Assembly: GCF_000516985.1 (NCBI RefSeq)
Contig: NW_006917098.1
Location: forward strand, 2,418,001 to 2,482,000
Source of the DNA: Pestalotiopsis fici W106-1
Lineage: Eukaryota > Ascomycota > Sordariomycetes > Amphisphaeriales > Sporocadaceae
DNA length: 64,000 nt
Reading direction: 5' to 3'
Shown: positions 48,392 through 61,500 of the stretch, in pieces
How positions within the stretch are numbered: the stretch's first letter is position 1
Layout: each line of letters begins with the position of its first letter
Notes under the pieces: model-generated
Databases searched by the model: none
Seen by the model: only the letters and a program-made list of their open reading frames with translations
What the model was told of the DNA's origin: nothing
Made by a program: the position numbers and the translations under genes

Positions 48392-51300
48392 ATGAGTCTC
48401 TTTGGCACGCCGGCTGCTGGCGCGCCCAGCTCGGGCGGTGGACTTTTCGGCACTCCAAACACAAACACGGCGGCTGCCCCAGCATCGACCTCGCTCTTCT
48501 CGGGCCTGGGGGGCCAGAACAAACCCGCTACCGGCGGTCTCTTTGGTGGAGCTGCTGCATCAACGACTCCTGCTGCATCCACGACCCAGCCCGCTTCGGG
48601 TGGCCTTTTTGGCGGCGCCACCAACACTCAGACGAACACGGCAGGCACTGGCGGTTTGTTTGGGGCCGCGAATCCTAATGCGACTTCGAACACGACTGGA
48701 AACACGGGCACCACGGGTGGACTTTTCGGTGGTGCCACCCCTGCTGCTCAACCTTCCACTGGAGGTGGACTATTCGGTGGTCTAAACACTCAGAACAAGC
48801 CCGCCTCTGGTGGTGGCCTCTTTGGTAACAGTACAGCTCAGCCTCAATCAAATACCGGTGGCGGACTCGGAGGTGGACTCTTTGGCGCAGCTCCGGCATC
48901 AAACCAGGCGCCTAGTACTGGTGCTCTTGGCCTTGCCGGTCTTTCCAACAACAACCAAGCAGGACAGAGCCTGCTCGGTCTCGGAGCCTCACAGAACCCC
49001 AATGCCCAATCGCAAGCCGCTCCAATGGGCTATTTTGATAGTCTGCTGTCAAAGAGCAAGAAGCGTGCCGAAGGCGAGGCTCCAAACGACGATCTCCCTA
49101 CTCTCCAGCTGGGTCTGGGCGACCTGCGACAAAAGCTTAGAAAGCTTGGCCCACGAAGCACCGACCCTCTGCAGAGCGCCAGGGCTCAATACACCCTCGC
49201 GGCCTCTGGCATGGACCCGGGAGCCGCCGTTCGAGACCTCAACTACTTTGATATCCAAGCCGGCCGTGTCGAGCGGCCCATCACAGGCCCTGCTGAGATC
49301 GACGTCGACACATACCTTGCCAACCTTCAACAAAAGACTACCCTTAGCATGATTGCTGACGGTCTAGAGCGTTCCGTTCGGGACTTTGACAACTTTCTCG
49401 AGGACAATGTCACAGAAGAATGGGAAGCACAGCGGAAACGAATCTACGAGCATTTTGGCATCAAGCCCCGTGACAGCCCGACAGATGCCCCCGGCGCACC
49501 GAGAGAGTCTCTCGGTGGATTTGGTCGATCCCGCAGAGGCAAAGCCGGCAAGTCGACGGTCGGTGGCGAGAAGAACAGTGTGTTTGGTCGATCAAATCTT
49601 CAAAAGTCTGTCATTGGCACACCTAGCAAAATTGGTCCTCACCAGGCCGAATTTACCGACGTGGAGAACCAGAGCTCCAAGACAAATGCCATCAGTGGAA
49701 GCGGCTCGATTGATGACCGCTTTCTCCGGGAGAAGCAGGGCAAACTCGCAGAGCGCATCAGGGAACTCAACAATGCTCGTTTGCAGCAAAGGCCGTTCTC
49801 AATTCTCCACGAGCTGAGCCAGGTTGAGAGTGCTTCAGGTGATCGGCATGCCCAGAATTTGGTAGATGCCTATCATGCCGTCATGTGCATGACAGGGGAA
49901 GACCCAGATGCCGAATCTTTTGCCGAGAACTCCACAGCCAGAGAACGACAGTTCCAGAAGATGTATCTAGATTTGCAAAGTAACTCGCCCAGCTCCATCC
50001 AATGGCGCAAGAGAGTTTTGAAGGGCTCGAATGAGTTCTTGGAGAAGAAGTTCTTTGACGAGGTCGAGGCTCTGATCACCAAATACCCCCGAGAGGCCAA
50101 CCTTGGTGGTCGTCCGGATGTTGTGAGCAAGATCAAAGCATATGTGCGACTGCGGCAGAACCGAAAGGACCTTGTGCCCGACAATACGCAGCTTCAAGAG
50201 GTCAACAAGGAGTACGTCTGGGCACTGGTGTACTATCTCTTGCGTTCTGGTCACGTTACAGAGGCCGCGGAGTATGTTAAGGAGCATGCTACCACGTTCC
50301 GCAGCATTGACAGAACCTTTTCCTCATACTTGCTGGAGTATGCATCAAGCGAAGACCGCCGTCTTCGAAGACAATTACAGGAGCGCTGCAACAACGAATA
50401 CACGCAACGTGTTCGAAATGCCCCCGAAAACAGCATCGACCCATTCAGAATGGCTTGTTATAAGATTGTTGGGCGCTGTGAGGTTGCAAATCGCAACCTT
50501 GAGGGACTAAACACGGACATCTACGATTGGATCTGGCTTCAGTTCAACCTCGCTAGAGAGAATGACAAACTGACCGAGATGGCTGGCGAATCATACACAC
50601 TGGCCAATCTGCAGGAGACCATTCGGGAGATTGTCCTCAGGCACTTCCCCAAGTCACCAGCCGATGACTCCAACGGACAGTTTGGCATGTCGTTCTTCCT
50701 TCAGATTCTGGCGGGCATGTTCGAGCAAGCTATTGCATACCTATACCCCTTTTCTTACGTTGATGCTATTCACTTTGCGATTGGTCTCGAGTTCTACGGT
50801 CTCCTACGTCCTTCCGACTCGTGGGGCAACGCCAACGAGCTTCTCACCTACAACACGAGATCGCAACCCCAGATCAGCTTTGGAAGAATGCTCGGATATT
50901 ACACAAGGGACTTCCGGGCAGCGGATGTGGCTTCAGCCGTTGATTACTTTACCTTGATCTGTCTCAACGCCGACTTGGAAGGCGAGGCTGGAAGATCGCA
51001 AGTCGAGCTTTGTCACTTGGCACTACGTGAGCTTGTCCTCGAGACACGGGAGTTCAGCAAGTTGATTGGTGATATCCGCCCTGATGGTCACCGTATCACT
51101 GGATTGGTCGAAGAGCGTGGCCCTCTGATCGGTCTGAGGGAAGAAGACGACTTTATCAAGGCTGTGACACTCCAAGCTGCTAGATACGCAGATGAGAACG
51201 GACGCACGACGGATGCGGTTCTCCTCTATCACCTCGCAGGCGACTACGACAGCGTCGTCACCATTGTCAGCCGCGCGCTTAGTGAAGCGATCTCGCTCGA

Positions 51301-51959
51301 CATAGGAGAAGACCCGATGCGTCTGCAACCAGTCAAACCCCGAGCCGCCGGTAAGGACGATGTACAGACAGGCAGCAGTCTTAGTCTCGCTGCCATTGAT
51401 GACCCGATAGACCTCGCCAGGACAATGATGTCCATGTACGAGAAGGACGCCATGTTCTACACCAAGATCCAGGATCAGAACCGCAGCGCATGCCACCTTT
51501 TGTTACAGATGAGCGAGATCAAGGGCATGGTTGAGGCTAACCAGTGGCCAGAAAGCTTGGACGTAAGTTGACACCGATCTACCTCTGCCCTTCTCGAGAA
51601 CCACCCTGGCCGCAGTAAGACTAACTATGAATTTTCAGAAAATCCAAGCACTTCAGATTCTGCCATTGGATGCACGTGGTGACCCCAGCATAATCCGCCA
51701 ATACGCGTCCAAATTCGCCGGGCTATCTCAGCCAGTGGCCATCAACATACCCAACCTGCTGATGTGGACAATCACGTGCTGCATGAACCAGAGGGAGAGG
51801 CTGTTGAGCGGACAGTACAGCGGTAACGAGGGCACGCGGCGCATCATGGTGGACAATCTCAAGCAGATCAGCATGGACTTGACGACGTACACCAGTCAGC
51901 TCAAGTACCGGTTCCCACCGCACTTGCACCAAGCTCTGGCTAGAGCTTCGGCTGATTAG
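48392..51959 (+). CDS. nic96: Nucleoporin Nic96/Nup93 with N-terminal GLFG repeats
   Basis: Linker nucleoporin joining the central transport channel to the nuclear pore's inner ring. Exons 48392-51562 and 51639-51959 give 1,163 residues. Residues 1-200 carry eight GLFG motifs in Gly/Ser/Thr-rich spacers. Then comes SQAAPMGYFDSLLSKSKKR, resembling the short linear binding segment of fungal Nic96, and from about residue 240 to the end the all-helical Nic96 domain (examples: RPFSILHELSQ, AWALVYYLLRSGHVTEAAEYV in similar form, YPFSYVDAIHFAIGLEFYGLLR). S. cerevisiae Nic96 is 839 residues and lacks such a GLFG domain; the longer form probably reflects filamentous fungi. The in-frame ATG at 48356 is less likely since MSLFG is the usual start of GLFG nucleoporins. 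Confidence 0.93.
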
Positions 51960-53546
51960 GTGTTGGCTGAGGCACTGATGGGCACAATTAGGGACGAATC
52001 GGGACAGGAAGCTAGGAGATCTTAGCATGGCGTGCACTGGACTATATGAGAGTTTGACGGTCTGAGGTAGGCGGGAATTCTGCCGAGCCAGCTCAGTGCC
52101 TCTTTGGAGAGTGAGAAAGGGAAAAGGACGACAAAGGGGAGAAGAATTTACTTTGTTTGTCCCGTCAGAATAACCATCGATCATGGGCAATTTCAAAAGG
52201 CTCTTTCCCCCCCTCCAGTATCAAAGCAGTTGTTTCGTAGACGATTCAATATTCCGCCAGATGTGACTGTTTTGGCTGAAAGAAGGCGAATCGCGAACGC
52301 CAATAGAAGGAATAAATGACACAACAATATTGTTTTATTTGCTGCCACTACTCTGGTAATACAATGGCGATTTTGAGTGTATTCCGCAATGTATACGATA
52401 TACACGTGCCAATCCTTCCCACGGCAAAACTCGGCACGGATTGATGAAGAAAAGATAGGCCATCAAGTTGTCGCAAAGTAGGTCGTAGGACTCGACGTAA
52501 TAGCAGGGTCCTAGGTATAATATAGCTTTGTAAATGACTCGAGGCTGCTCGGTTCGTCTCAGCTTCCTCGGCAGCAACCCATGAGCTATGACAAGCAGTT
52601 AAGTAATGTAGTACCTATGTTAGATGGTTGTAGTAGCTCGAGAGGTGCAGCCAACAGGGGCAGAGAAGGGATTGTGGGGGCCGCCAATTCAAGCTGTGGC
52701 CTTGTGGGTATTTCAAGTGCTTTGGGAAGGGAAGAAAGCTTCCGGCACATGGAGCCTAAAAAAAAAAGCCAATTGAAGCGGACGAAAGAAGCTGGGGGCG
52801 GAGCCCCAGCTTGAGAGACATGTGCAGCAGACTGGACTTGACCTTTGCCCAGCTACCTAACATACCGACACGGATTGTCTGTGACTTGGCATTGAAGCTC
52901 GTGGAAAGAGAAGAGAATAAGGTACCTGATGAGGACGGGTCGAGTCTCAGGTGAGCTCAACTTTTGCGCCTTGCCCACCTATTCTGCCCCGAATTCGCTC
53001 AGCCCTAGGGAGTTCTAATTTTTTTTTTTCTCTCTTCGGGTCTCTTACCTGGCGCGCCCCCACGGACAAAAGGCAATCGATCGAAAACAACCTTGGCCGT
53101 GGGCGGTCAAGTGTCTAGCAAGCCAGCCCAGCTACAGCACCTACCTCGAGCTGTCTAGACCTATTTCCCGAATGTGGGCGGTCTACCCTTGACTTGGACC
53201 TGGACCTGTTCGGCAGAAAATAGCCCTCGAAGGCTCCCAGAAGCAGAAGAAGGAAAGAAGCTGGGCTAGCCTTTCTCTTGGTAGCCGAGTAGGTGGGCGA
53301 TTGAGTGAGTGGTGCGAATCGCAACCGCATTCGTCCTTCAACACCACCATCCACTACAACATTTACCATACGTACCTTGCCGACTGATCTGCCGTTACTG
53401 TGCAGCAGCAGCAGCAGCACAACACACCACTTTTGTGTTTTTGTTTTTCCCCTTCTTGCATTACCTTACATTACATGAACATTAATGCGACCTACCCCTG
53501 AACTTATAGGATGATGAGATTATGCATCGTCCTCTCTACATAAACC
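51960..53546. promoter_or_regulatory. Upstream region and uORF-bearing leader of the bZIP gene
   Basis: 1.6 kb. No gene seen. Three short upstream open frames lie just before the bZIP start: 53475-53501 (MNINATYP), 53485-53514 (MRPTPELIG) and 53511-53543 (MMRLCIVLST), the last ending three bases before the start ATG. A CAG run occurs at about 53402-53419. Whether the mRNA includes all three uORFs depends on an unknown transcription start. Confidence 0.5.
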
Positions 53547-55548
53547 ATGGGCCCTGCCAGAAAGACGGCGACCAACACCTCCGCCGGCAGCAGCAGCAGC
53601 AATCATAACACCGCCGCAGCAGCTGCCACGGCCACGGCCACGGCGGCCACGACCCATCATCCCGATAATAGTAGTAGTCACAATACCAACGCTTCGGCAT
53701 CCACTTCCGATCCCATTCTCCCCTCTTCCGCCCCCGGTCGTACCCACTCGCACGCCCGGGGCCTGTCCGTAAGCCACGATGTCGCCGACTCTCCCGCCGA
53801 GTCCCAGGCCTCACCGGACGATGGTGCTGCCCCCGAGGACCAGCGCACCAAGAAGCGCAAGGGAGGTCCCGGCTCGAGGGGAGTCGCCAACCTGACTCCA
53901 GAGCAATTGGCCAAGAAGCGCGCCAATGGTACGTTGAACCCCGTGGTTGTCGTTCCTTTTGCTTGTTCTTGCGTACTCGTCTTCGCCAAGGTGGACTTGT
54001 TGCCGCAGCACCCAACTGGTGCTTTGCAGCCGCCTTTCTTGGCGGGACGCAATTACTCTTCAGTTCCCACAAATCGAGAAGAACGCGAGGAGAAACTGTG
54101 AAAGCTGACACTCGACGCTCTCCTCAGACCGAGAAGCTCAGCGAGCTATTCGCGAGCGTACTAAGCACACCATCGAGAACCTGGAGAACAAGATCACGGA
54201 ATTGACGTCTCAGCAACCTTACCAGGAGCTCCAGGCTGTGCTCAGGAAGAAGGAAGCTGTCGAGCAGGAGCTTCTCGATGTCAAGAATAGGATGGCGTCA
54301 ATAATGTCCTTGATACAGCCCATCCTTGGCTCTCAGCAGGGCGTATATGCTTCTCCGGGGCCTTCATTTCTACCAGCCCAGCCCTCTGCCACTGGGCCGG
54401 TCAGTACAGGGACTGGCGCTGCCTCAACGCCACCCAGCGCAGCTTCGCCAAACTCGGCAGCAACAACGACATGGCAGCACCCAGCGCCGCAGAGTGCCGG
54501 CTCATCGACTCAGACGAGTCCGCACTTTGACCAAGCCAGAATGATCACTCAGCAACGGCATAATTCCCTGCATGCTTTGGATCTTGGTCCCGGAGGCGAG
54601 CAGCTCAAGCTCAATTTCCTCCTCGATGGATTGACCATGCCTGGAAGTCGAATGCAGGCAGGAGATGGCGGTGCTCAGGATGCGCCTGGGTACCCGCACA
54701 TGCCACTGAAGCATGACTGGAATGGCTTCGCCCAGGCCGGCCAACGCTCTGAGAGCTACAATCAAAGCTCCGGTTCCTTGCCTCATAGTACACAGCATCA
54801 TGCCACCTTTGCTTCCGGGCAAACCGGCCTGCCGTCCGCTCAAGGCAATGATTCTTGGATTGGCGTCCAGGCGCCCATCAACAATTGCGGTCCGACATGT
54901 CCACTGGACAGTCTTCTTCTCGACTTTCTCAAGGAGCGAAGACAGCTGGCAGCCGAAGGTGTTCCAACCCAGGAGCTTGTAGGGCCGCGATATCCTAGTG
55001 TCAAGTCGCTGCTCAATCCCCAACAGAGCCAGCAGTCACATCCTGTATCGCAAGTCTTTACAGATATTCTCCGCGCCTTCCCGGGCATTAGCAAATTACC
55101 CGAGAAGGTAGCTGTACTCTATGTCATGTTCCTAATCATGAGGTGGCAGATATCACCCACGCGGGAGAACTTTGACCGTCTGCCGACTTGGTGTATACCA
55201 ACGCATTCTCAAATTGCAGTGCAGCACCCGGCTTGGGTTGACCATCTCCCATTCACCGAGATGCGAGAGGAGATAGCAAAGTCGTTTCGATATGCTCCCG
55301 CAGCGCAGGTCGAGTTTCCCTTTGACGATTTCTTCGTTCCCTTTACAAATACCTTGTCGTTGAATTGGCCGTACGAGGAAACAGACGTGCTTATTGAGAA
55401 TCCCGACGGGGAGCTGCTGATAAATCCCGTCTTTGAGACACACATGAAGAGGCTGGACAACTGGACGCTTGGCGACCAGTTTGATCGAACCTTTCCTCAG
55501 CTACGTGGGACATATAAGCTGAAGAAGAGCTCCGAAGCAAATCAATGA
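53547..55548 (+). CDS. bZIP transcription factor with DUF3425 domain
   Basis: Nuclear DNA-binding regulator. Exons 53547-53928 and 54128-55548 give 600 residues. Residues 1-100 are low-complexity (Ala/Thr/Ser/Asn). The basic region spans about 105-145 (DQRTKKRKGG, then LAKKRANDREAQRAIRERTK), followed by a short coiled coil (IENLENKITELTSQQPYQELQAVL). A Ser/Thr/Gln-rich middle follows. From about residue 385 the DUF3425 domain (PF11905-like) begins CGPTCPLDSLLLDFLKERR and includes YPSVKSLLNP, FPGISKLPEKVAVLYVMFLIMRW and the C-terminal FDDFFVPFTNTLSLNWPY. This architecture is a large fungal-specific family with few characterised members. The 199-nt intron splits the basic region at its conserved Asn. 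Targets unknown. Confidence 0.92.
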
Positions 55549-58500
55549 GAGCCTGCTCGCGCTCCCCGACAGCAACAGTGGTGAGCATGCGGTCGACAGG
55601 GGACGTCTGTCATGTCTCACTCGTACGCAAGTCGGATGGCCCACCACCTTTATTAAGAACAAACACGTGGGTCGATTTTCTCACGTTCTAGAGAAAGAGG
55701 TGTCGGATCAACGTCATCGCATACCGGGGTATTTAAATAAGACCAGGGGCAGAAATAGGCTCTTTAGAGCTGGACAATTGAAAAATCACCGCTTTGGTAT
55801 GGAAGATTTGCATCAACACGACGGCGCTCAGTGTTCGGCTCCGAGTCGCTCGCTATTTCTGCTTGGAGATTTCCCACTGTTAAAAAAAAAAGGTCTAGAC
55901 GGGACGGTTTCACATGGGTCGGAGGCCACATCGAAACAAACAAAAAAGGCGTAAGGTACAGACAGATCTTATATTACTGTTTTGTTCATATGCGTGTATA
56001 CGAGAAACGCGTTGCGGGCCATGGATCGTCTTCTAGGTACATATATATGGGCAGTACCTCACAAACAGGCGAAAGTAATCAGAAAAAAAGGCGGGAAGGG
56101 GGCCTTGGAAAGCAATCAGGACTCATAGGCAGTGGTTATTTGTTTTTGTAGAGCTCAGATAACTCTGGCGTAACGGCGGGTATCTCTTGGATATGGGTAG
56201 AGGCGTGGAATGACAACTGTCCATGATTCCAGGCTTTACCCAACTTATGGTTTCACGAGATGAAAAAAGAGTGTCATGTTTCACAACTGCTTACTCTCAA
56301 ATGTCGAAATCTAAAAGTCTTGGACAGATTCTACTAATGTCTCGGGCCAATAACGGCTGTTAACGACCAAATCTCAGGCAAACCATTCTACTTCTACCTC
56401 TTCTTGTGGAGAGTACAGATTGAGATTGGTGGAAAGAAAGAATTCCATGTTCTGAGATGCGGGTCATCCCATTCCTCGTCTCATGAATGTTGAATCGGCT
56501 TTTCTGAGTGGAGGAAGAAACATGTTGCCCATGATATAACAAAAAGGTATCTGGCTCGTGTAGGGATGGACACTCGTGTCCGTACGAATATAATTGGTTT
56601 TTGTGTATAGGTGATTTGAATCGATGGGCTACCATTTTATTTTTATTCCAAAAGAAGAGACGATCTATTGACCCTGGACATTGAATGCGAAGAATATGCA
56701 ATGGCGCTGGAATGAAGCCGAGAATCTGTCTCGTTGCATATTGTGACGCAACATAGAGTCCAATCTCCTCGCTTATCAAACGTGGAGATGAATTGTCTTT
56801 ACTCACCTCATGGGTAGGCGAGACTGATGCAGTGTTTATAATTAAGATTGAATCTACATTTGGTAGAAAACACTCTTCAAGAGTCCCAATCTTCAAGATA
56901 TTTAGCCCAGGGTCGGCCATCAGAGTACAATTCACATGCATTCTAGCTCTCTCTATAGCTTATCGATTTTCAAAATACTCCCTCATTCGCCGTGTATTCA
57001 TGCTGAGGGGTCATATTGACAGAGTGGTACGTAGACAATGCCTTGGCGGGTGTATGACATATCCTTGACAAGTGATAGCCTCAATCCTCGCTTTTCGCTC
57101 TGCACGATCATTATCTAGGTCACGTTCCGGCTCGAGGACTCGTCAGTGGCCCAAGTGTATATCAATCATCTAGAGCGGCATCTCTCTCCCAGGTACATCT
57201 GGGGGGGAGCGATCATCATGAGTCTCTCGTGGATGACCGTCAGCGTCTCTTTGAGAGCAAAGGTTACGGAATGATAAACCAGTACGTGTAATTATGATGA
57301 TATTGACTTGATGGGAGGAATGTGCGCAAAGCTAGCCAAATTGTATGGTCCCGTCGGCATCCCTTGATGGGCCTTTCCTTTAACCTGTAGCGTTTGATCG
57401 AGCCTCGCGTCCTACATGTTGGAGTTTTGTTGTGAATGACGCTCTTTGGACCGAGTGTGATATATATGGTGTCACTACGAGCGATGGAAGAAAAAGGAAG
57501 AACAAAAACGCTTAGAAGCCGACGAAGAAACGCCATGTCTTTCTCGTATCCATTGGCATACTTGACAGCTTTGCTCAGTCATGAATATTCTTGGGAGAAT
57601 TGAAACTTCAGAAGAACTAAACTGCTCCAGGGCGTCTTGATGAAGATCCAAATATCACCATCGTCATGGTTTTAGTCCTCACCGTATTCCGGGTCAGCCG
57701 AAGATAACGTTTTGTTTTTGAATTACTTCATCATGGAGAATGAAATAAAAATGAACCCCCACTGGAATTGTCCAGCGTCGGAAAATATTTTTTTTTCGTC
57801 GAGATATAAAAAAATTTAATTCGTACTTTTGATGCCTGGTTACAACCGCCAGAACAGAATTGACACCAAAGCACAACGTCGTCGCTCGCTAGTGTGCCAA
57901 TAGTGTGGCAGCGGCATCACCAATAGTGCCGGCACTTTCAGCTGCTTGTCGAGCTTGTGCAGAAGGGGGAAAAAAAAAAAGGAAAAAGAACGGAAAGAAA
58001 ACGTCCCAATGCTTTGAGACATAACGTCATTAGAGAGAGGCTGATGAGCTAAGGGAGTTTTTCCCGGTCAAATAGCATGGACTCATTTTTCCGGCGTGTA
58101 AAACTTTTTCGATACTTGCACCAAAGACTGAAAACAGTCGAATACAGCCGAGAAAGATGAGGAACAGCCACAAGCACAAATTACACGTGTGGTTTAGAAA
58201 GAGGGGTGAGTGTAAGTGACACGAAAGAAAAGCCACAGCCCATTGGTTTTTGTCCCTCTCTCTCTTTGCAACAGCCGCGGGCAGATCCGAAACTCTCAAT
58301 CAAGTAATGTAAGTATACGCAGCATGGCGTACGGTAACAAATCAAACTTTCCCCTGCAGGCGGGAATGTTGCACGTGGGGAGATTTTTGGCGCGTGCTTG
58401 TCGTTTCACCTTGCGCGTACACAACTCGTATATGTAAGTGACTGGGCCACGATGTTGCATGTTGAGGAAATTGTTCGGAAACGGGCAGAAGTCGGTCTGC

Positions 58501-61500
58501 AAAAGGTCACCCTCCCAATTGGAGGCTGCATTTGCTTCAAGATTGCCATTCCCCCAGCTGTAACGACCCTCGGCTTACTCCTGGGTGATTCTTGTCACTG
58601 AAAGCCTCATTGCTGTTATGGAAGGCCCCTGTCTGCTGACCGTCTACAAGAGTGTGCGTTTCATTTCCTGGGTCCTTTGCTGGCCGTACACAATTGCGTG
58701 GTTGTGGACTGAATGCACAAACACAACAGTCCAGATTTCTTGTACTCGATTGATCATGGTAGGGCTTGTCGGACATAGCGCCACAGTTGGAGGACGTGAT
58801 GCGGCGAGGAGAATGCCTCTCGAGTATTAGGCATGCACGATGGGTTGATTGTCTTTGGGCCAAAGGTGTGTAATTAGATAATTTATCGTGCTGTGTTCCT
58901 CCTGTACCATGCGCTGACTTAGGGCAAGTATTGCTGCTTTCTTCCATTCCTTTGACTTGCAGAGAAACATGATTTCTGAAAAGTGCTATACCTTTCTTTC
59001 CATTCTGTCGGAGCGTGGGTATATCGTGGGGCCAAAAACTGGCAAGACACGTACTTTCAAAGAAAAGCCAGTTGATTCTAGACAGGATCGTCAAGCTGAG
59101 CTACAAGCTGTCTGACATGTAAACTTGATCTCATAGATTGTCTGAAGCGGTGACAAGAGAATGTCTCGGGAGTTGGTGTGAATTGCCCTCAGGGGTGAAG
59201 CCATTGAGCAGCAGGTATCACAAAGTTGCCCGGCAACAAAACCATCAACGCTGAGATTCACCCAGTCTACTGATGCAACCTTATTTTGGCCTGTGGGGGC
59301 CGTGTCGTCACCTCCAGTCGGCGAAGGGTGCCGATTCGCTGAGCTTCTGTGACTATGCACCAAGCTACCACTGACGCTACTGGTTAAGCTTGAAAGGCAT
59401 CGTTGAGAGAGAGGGAACCGATCGGTAGACAAGAGATGCTTGGAGAAAGACTTTTTCAGCTGGGCTGGGGCCCGTTCAGAGGCCGAGGCTACGATCGACA
59501 TGCCCGTTGCGAAGCTATTGGAGCTACGAACTGTCAAGAATCTGCAGCTGTTATCAATCATCGTGAGATATCACGTCCCTTAGTATCAAGCACAGGCTTG
59601 AGCTCATAAATTCCGCTGAGGATCCCGAGTCGGCGGACAAGTGGAGCCAGAACCGGCGAATCCTTTTGGTGGGTCGAAAGTTGGAGAATGGAACCGGAAG
59701 TCGGATCATTCGCTGGTCATAGCAATGCCTGCTGTCGCCTGTCCGATCATGAAAGAAAAGAATCGGTGTCGGTATGACATCAATTTGACGATGCTGCGAT
59801 GAGCTCTGTTTGCATGGATATTCCGAGCCACATGTATTGTATTTGGGAAGAGCTTTGCTCATGACTTGAGCAAACCTTTTGTTGTTCGTGCTGCCGAGAT
59901 ACTCTGGATGATATCGCATCGAGGTAATGGCCAGGACTGGACAAGAAAATTTGGTACGCGCGCTCTTGTTGGTCAGATCGATAATAGATCCACAGGCGCG
60001 CGCAGGCGCGCAGAACATCCAATGCGGAAATCTGAAAATCTGACAGGCCCCTTGGCCCCTGGCAACTTGGCCTGGAGGTTGGCAGATAGGTAGGTAGTAT
60101 TTGCCCAAGTTGTGGCGCTTGGTAGCTTGGCCTGAATCTGAAACTCTCGACAGTCAATTGGCATCGACTCTATCGCCTTGCCGTCCTAATCAAACTTTAA
60201 CCAGAGACCGGCCCTGGACAATTGAATGGCTTGGTTACCTGTTTTCTTCGAGTACCGTCCATGGAACATCACAGAGCCCCAGCCATCAGCCATCTGTTCT
60301 TTGCATCGTATACGCCAGGATATGAAGAACTAGATGTCATACTGGAAGATGAGAGTACAATCAGAGCCTTGATGTGAATGTTGGCGCTGTTGAATATCGT
60401 CGTTGCGCCTCATGGGCTGATGCGGTAGTATACTACTAGGCTGCGGAAAATACCCTTGTGTGGATTCTGGACCGTACGACATGGGGACAGGCAGGGTGGG
60501 TACCTTGCCTGTACTATGTAATCAAGCAAATGCACCTACAGGAACGAAGCATGATGTTACATGTTTGGCATGTCATTGTTGTTGCCCAATTCCTGCTTTT
60601 CGCTGCCATGAAGCTCTCTTTGCCAAATGTGCCTTTTTCTTTTTCTTTTTTTTCTTTTTTTTTTGGCGGGGTCCGTCTCAGCACGGACTGACAAAAACGA
60701 TCAAGACCCAACGATCGGATTCCGTTCTGATGCAAGGCTTTGAGTTCGCCATATGCTACAGATCGACTGTGCATTTTGTCGGCGAGAGATGTGGTCATGG
60801 AGAGTCAATAGTCGGTTGTCGTTGTTCGTAGCCCAGCGATCCGCGTTGCTTTCAGCATGCATCTAGTATAGTTGACAGCGCGCTATCAGGGCCCGGTCCA
60901 GTGGCGCGCTGACCTGACTTACTCTCAGCTGAGGGTAGGTAATGTATTCACTGCCCCTCCGGAGGCCTGTGAAACAACATCGACCTAAACAGTACCGCCG
61001 CGGTAATTGTGCTAGCGAGCAGCCTCCGCGTACAGTAGTAGTGTTAGTGTGTAGGACTCTAGACTCTACCTTCATGTTCTTGGAGCAAGAAGAGCCTGCC
61101 TGGAAGTGGCGGTAGAGACTTGTTGTCTAGGTGCGCACTGGTAAGCGGACTACCCGAGAGGTCGGCTAGGAAATGAAGTAAAGTGTAACTCCTTGGGCTT
61201 GTGATGTAATAGGTGGCACAGAGCGGCTAGTAGCCTAACCAAAGTGCGAGAAAGACCACGGCATTCATATTTCACGACAGGTGCTTGCCCGCGCTGTGTA
61301 TTATGAGCCCATCGGCAATGCATTCTACTGGAGGTGGTTGGTTGTTACTTGGAAATGACTGAGCTTTCCGTCGTGGTATCTAATTATCTTCTCTCGGCCC
61401 CTTTCTGAACATTTCCCCAGAGGAATGAGTAAATAAATGCTCTCACAATTCAATTGAAACGTGGAAAGGCATTGTGAATCAATTGTGTATGTTGTTGCAG

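Noticed and set aside
56360..56941. 193-codon minus-strand open frame in the 7.6-kb gap
   Set aside because: No motif, no coding bias, no splice partners; length is compatible with chance.
58537..60157. Three consecutive minus-strand open frames suggesting a multi-exon gene
   Set aside because: Could not find donor and acceptor sites joining them in frame, and the residues show no family pattern; noted in findings only as a possible decayed gene.
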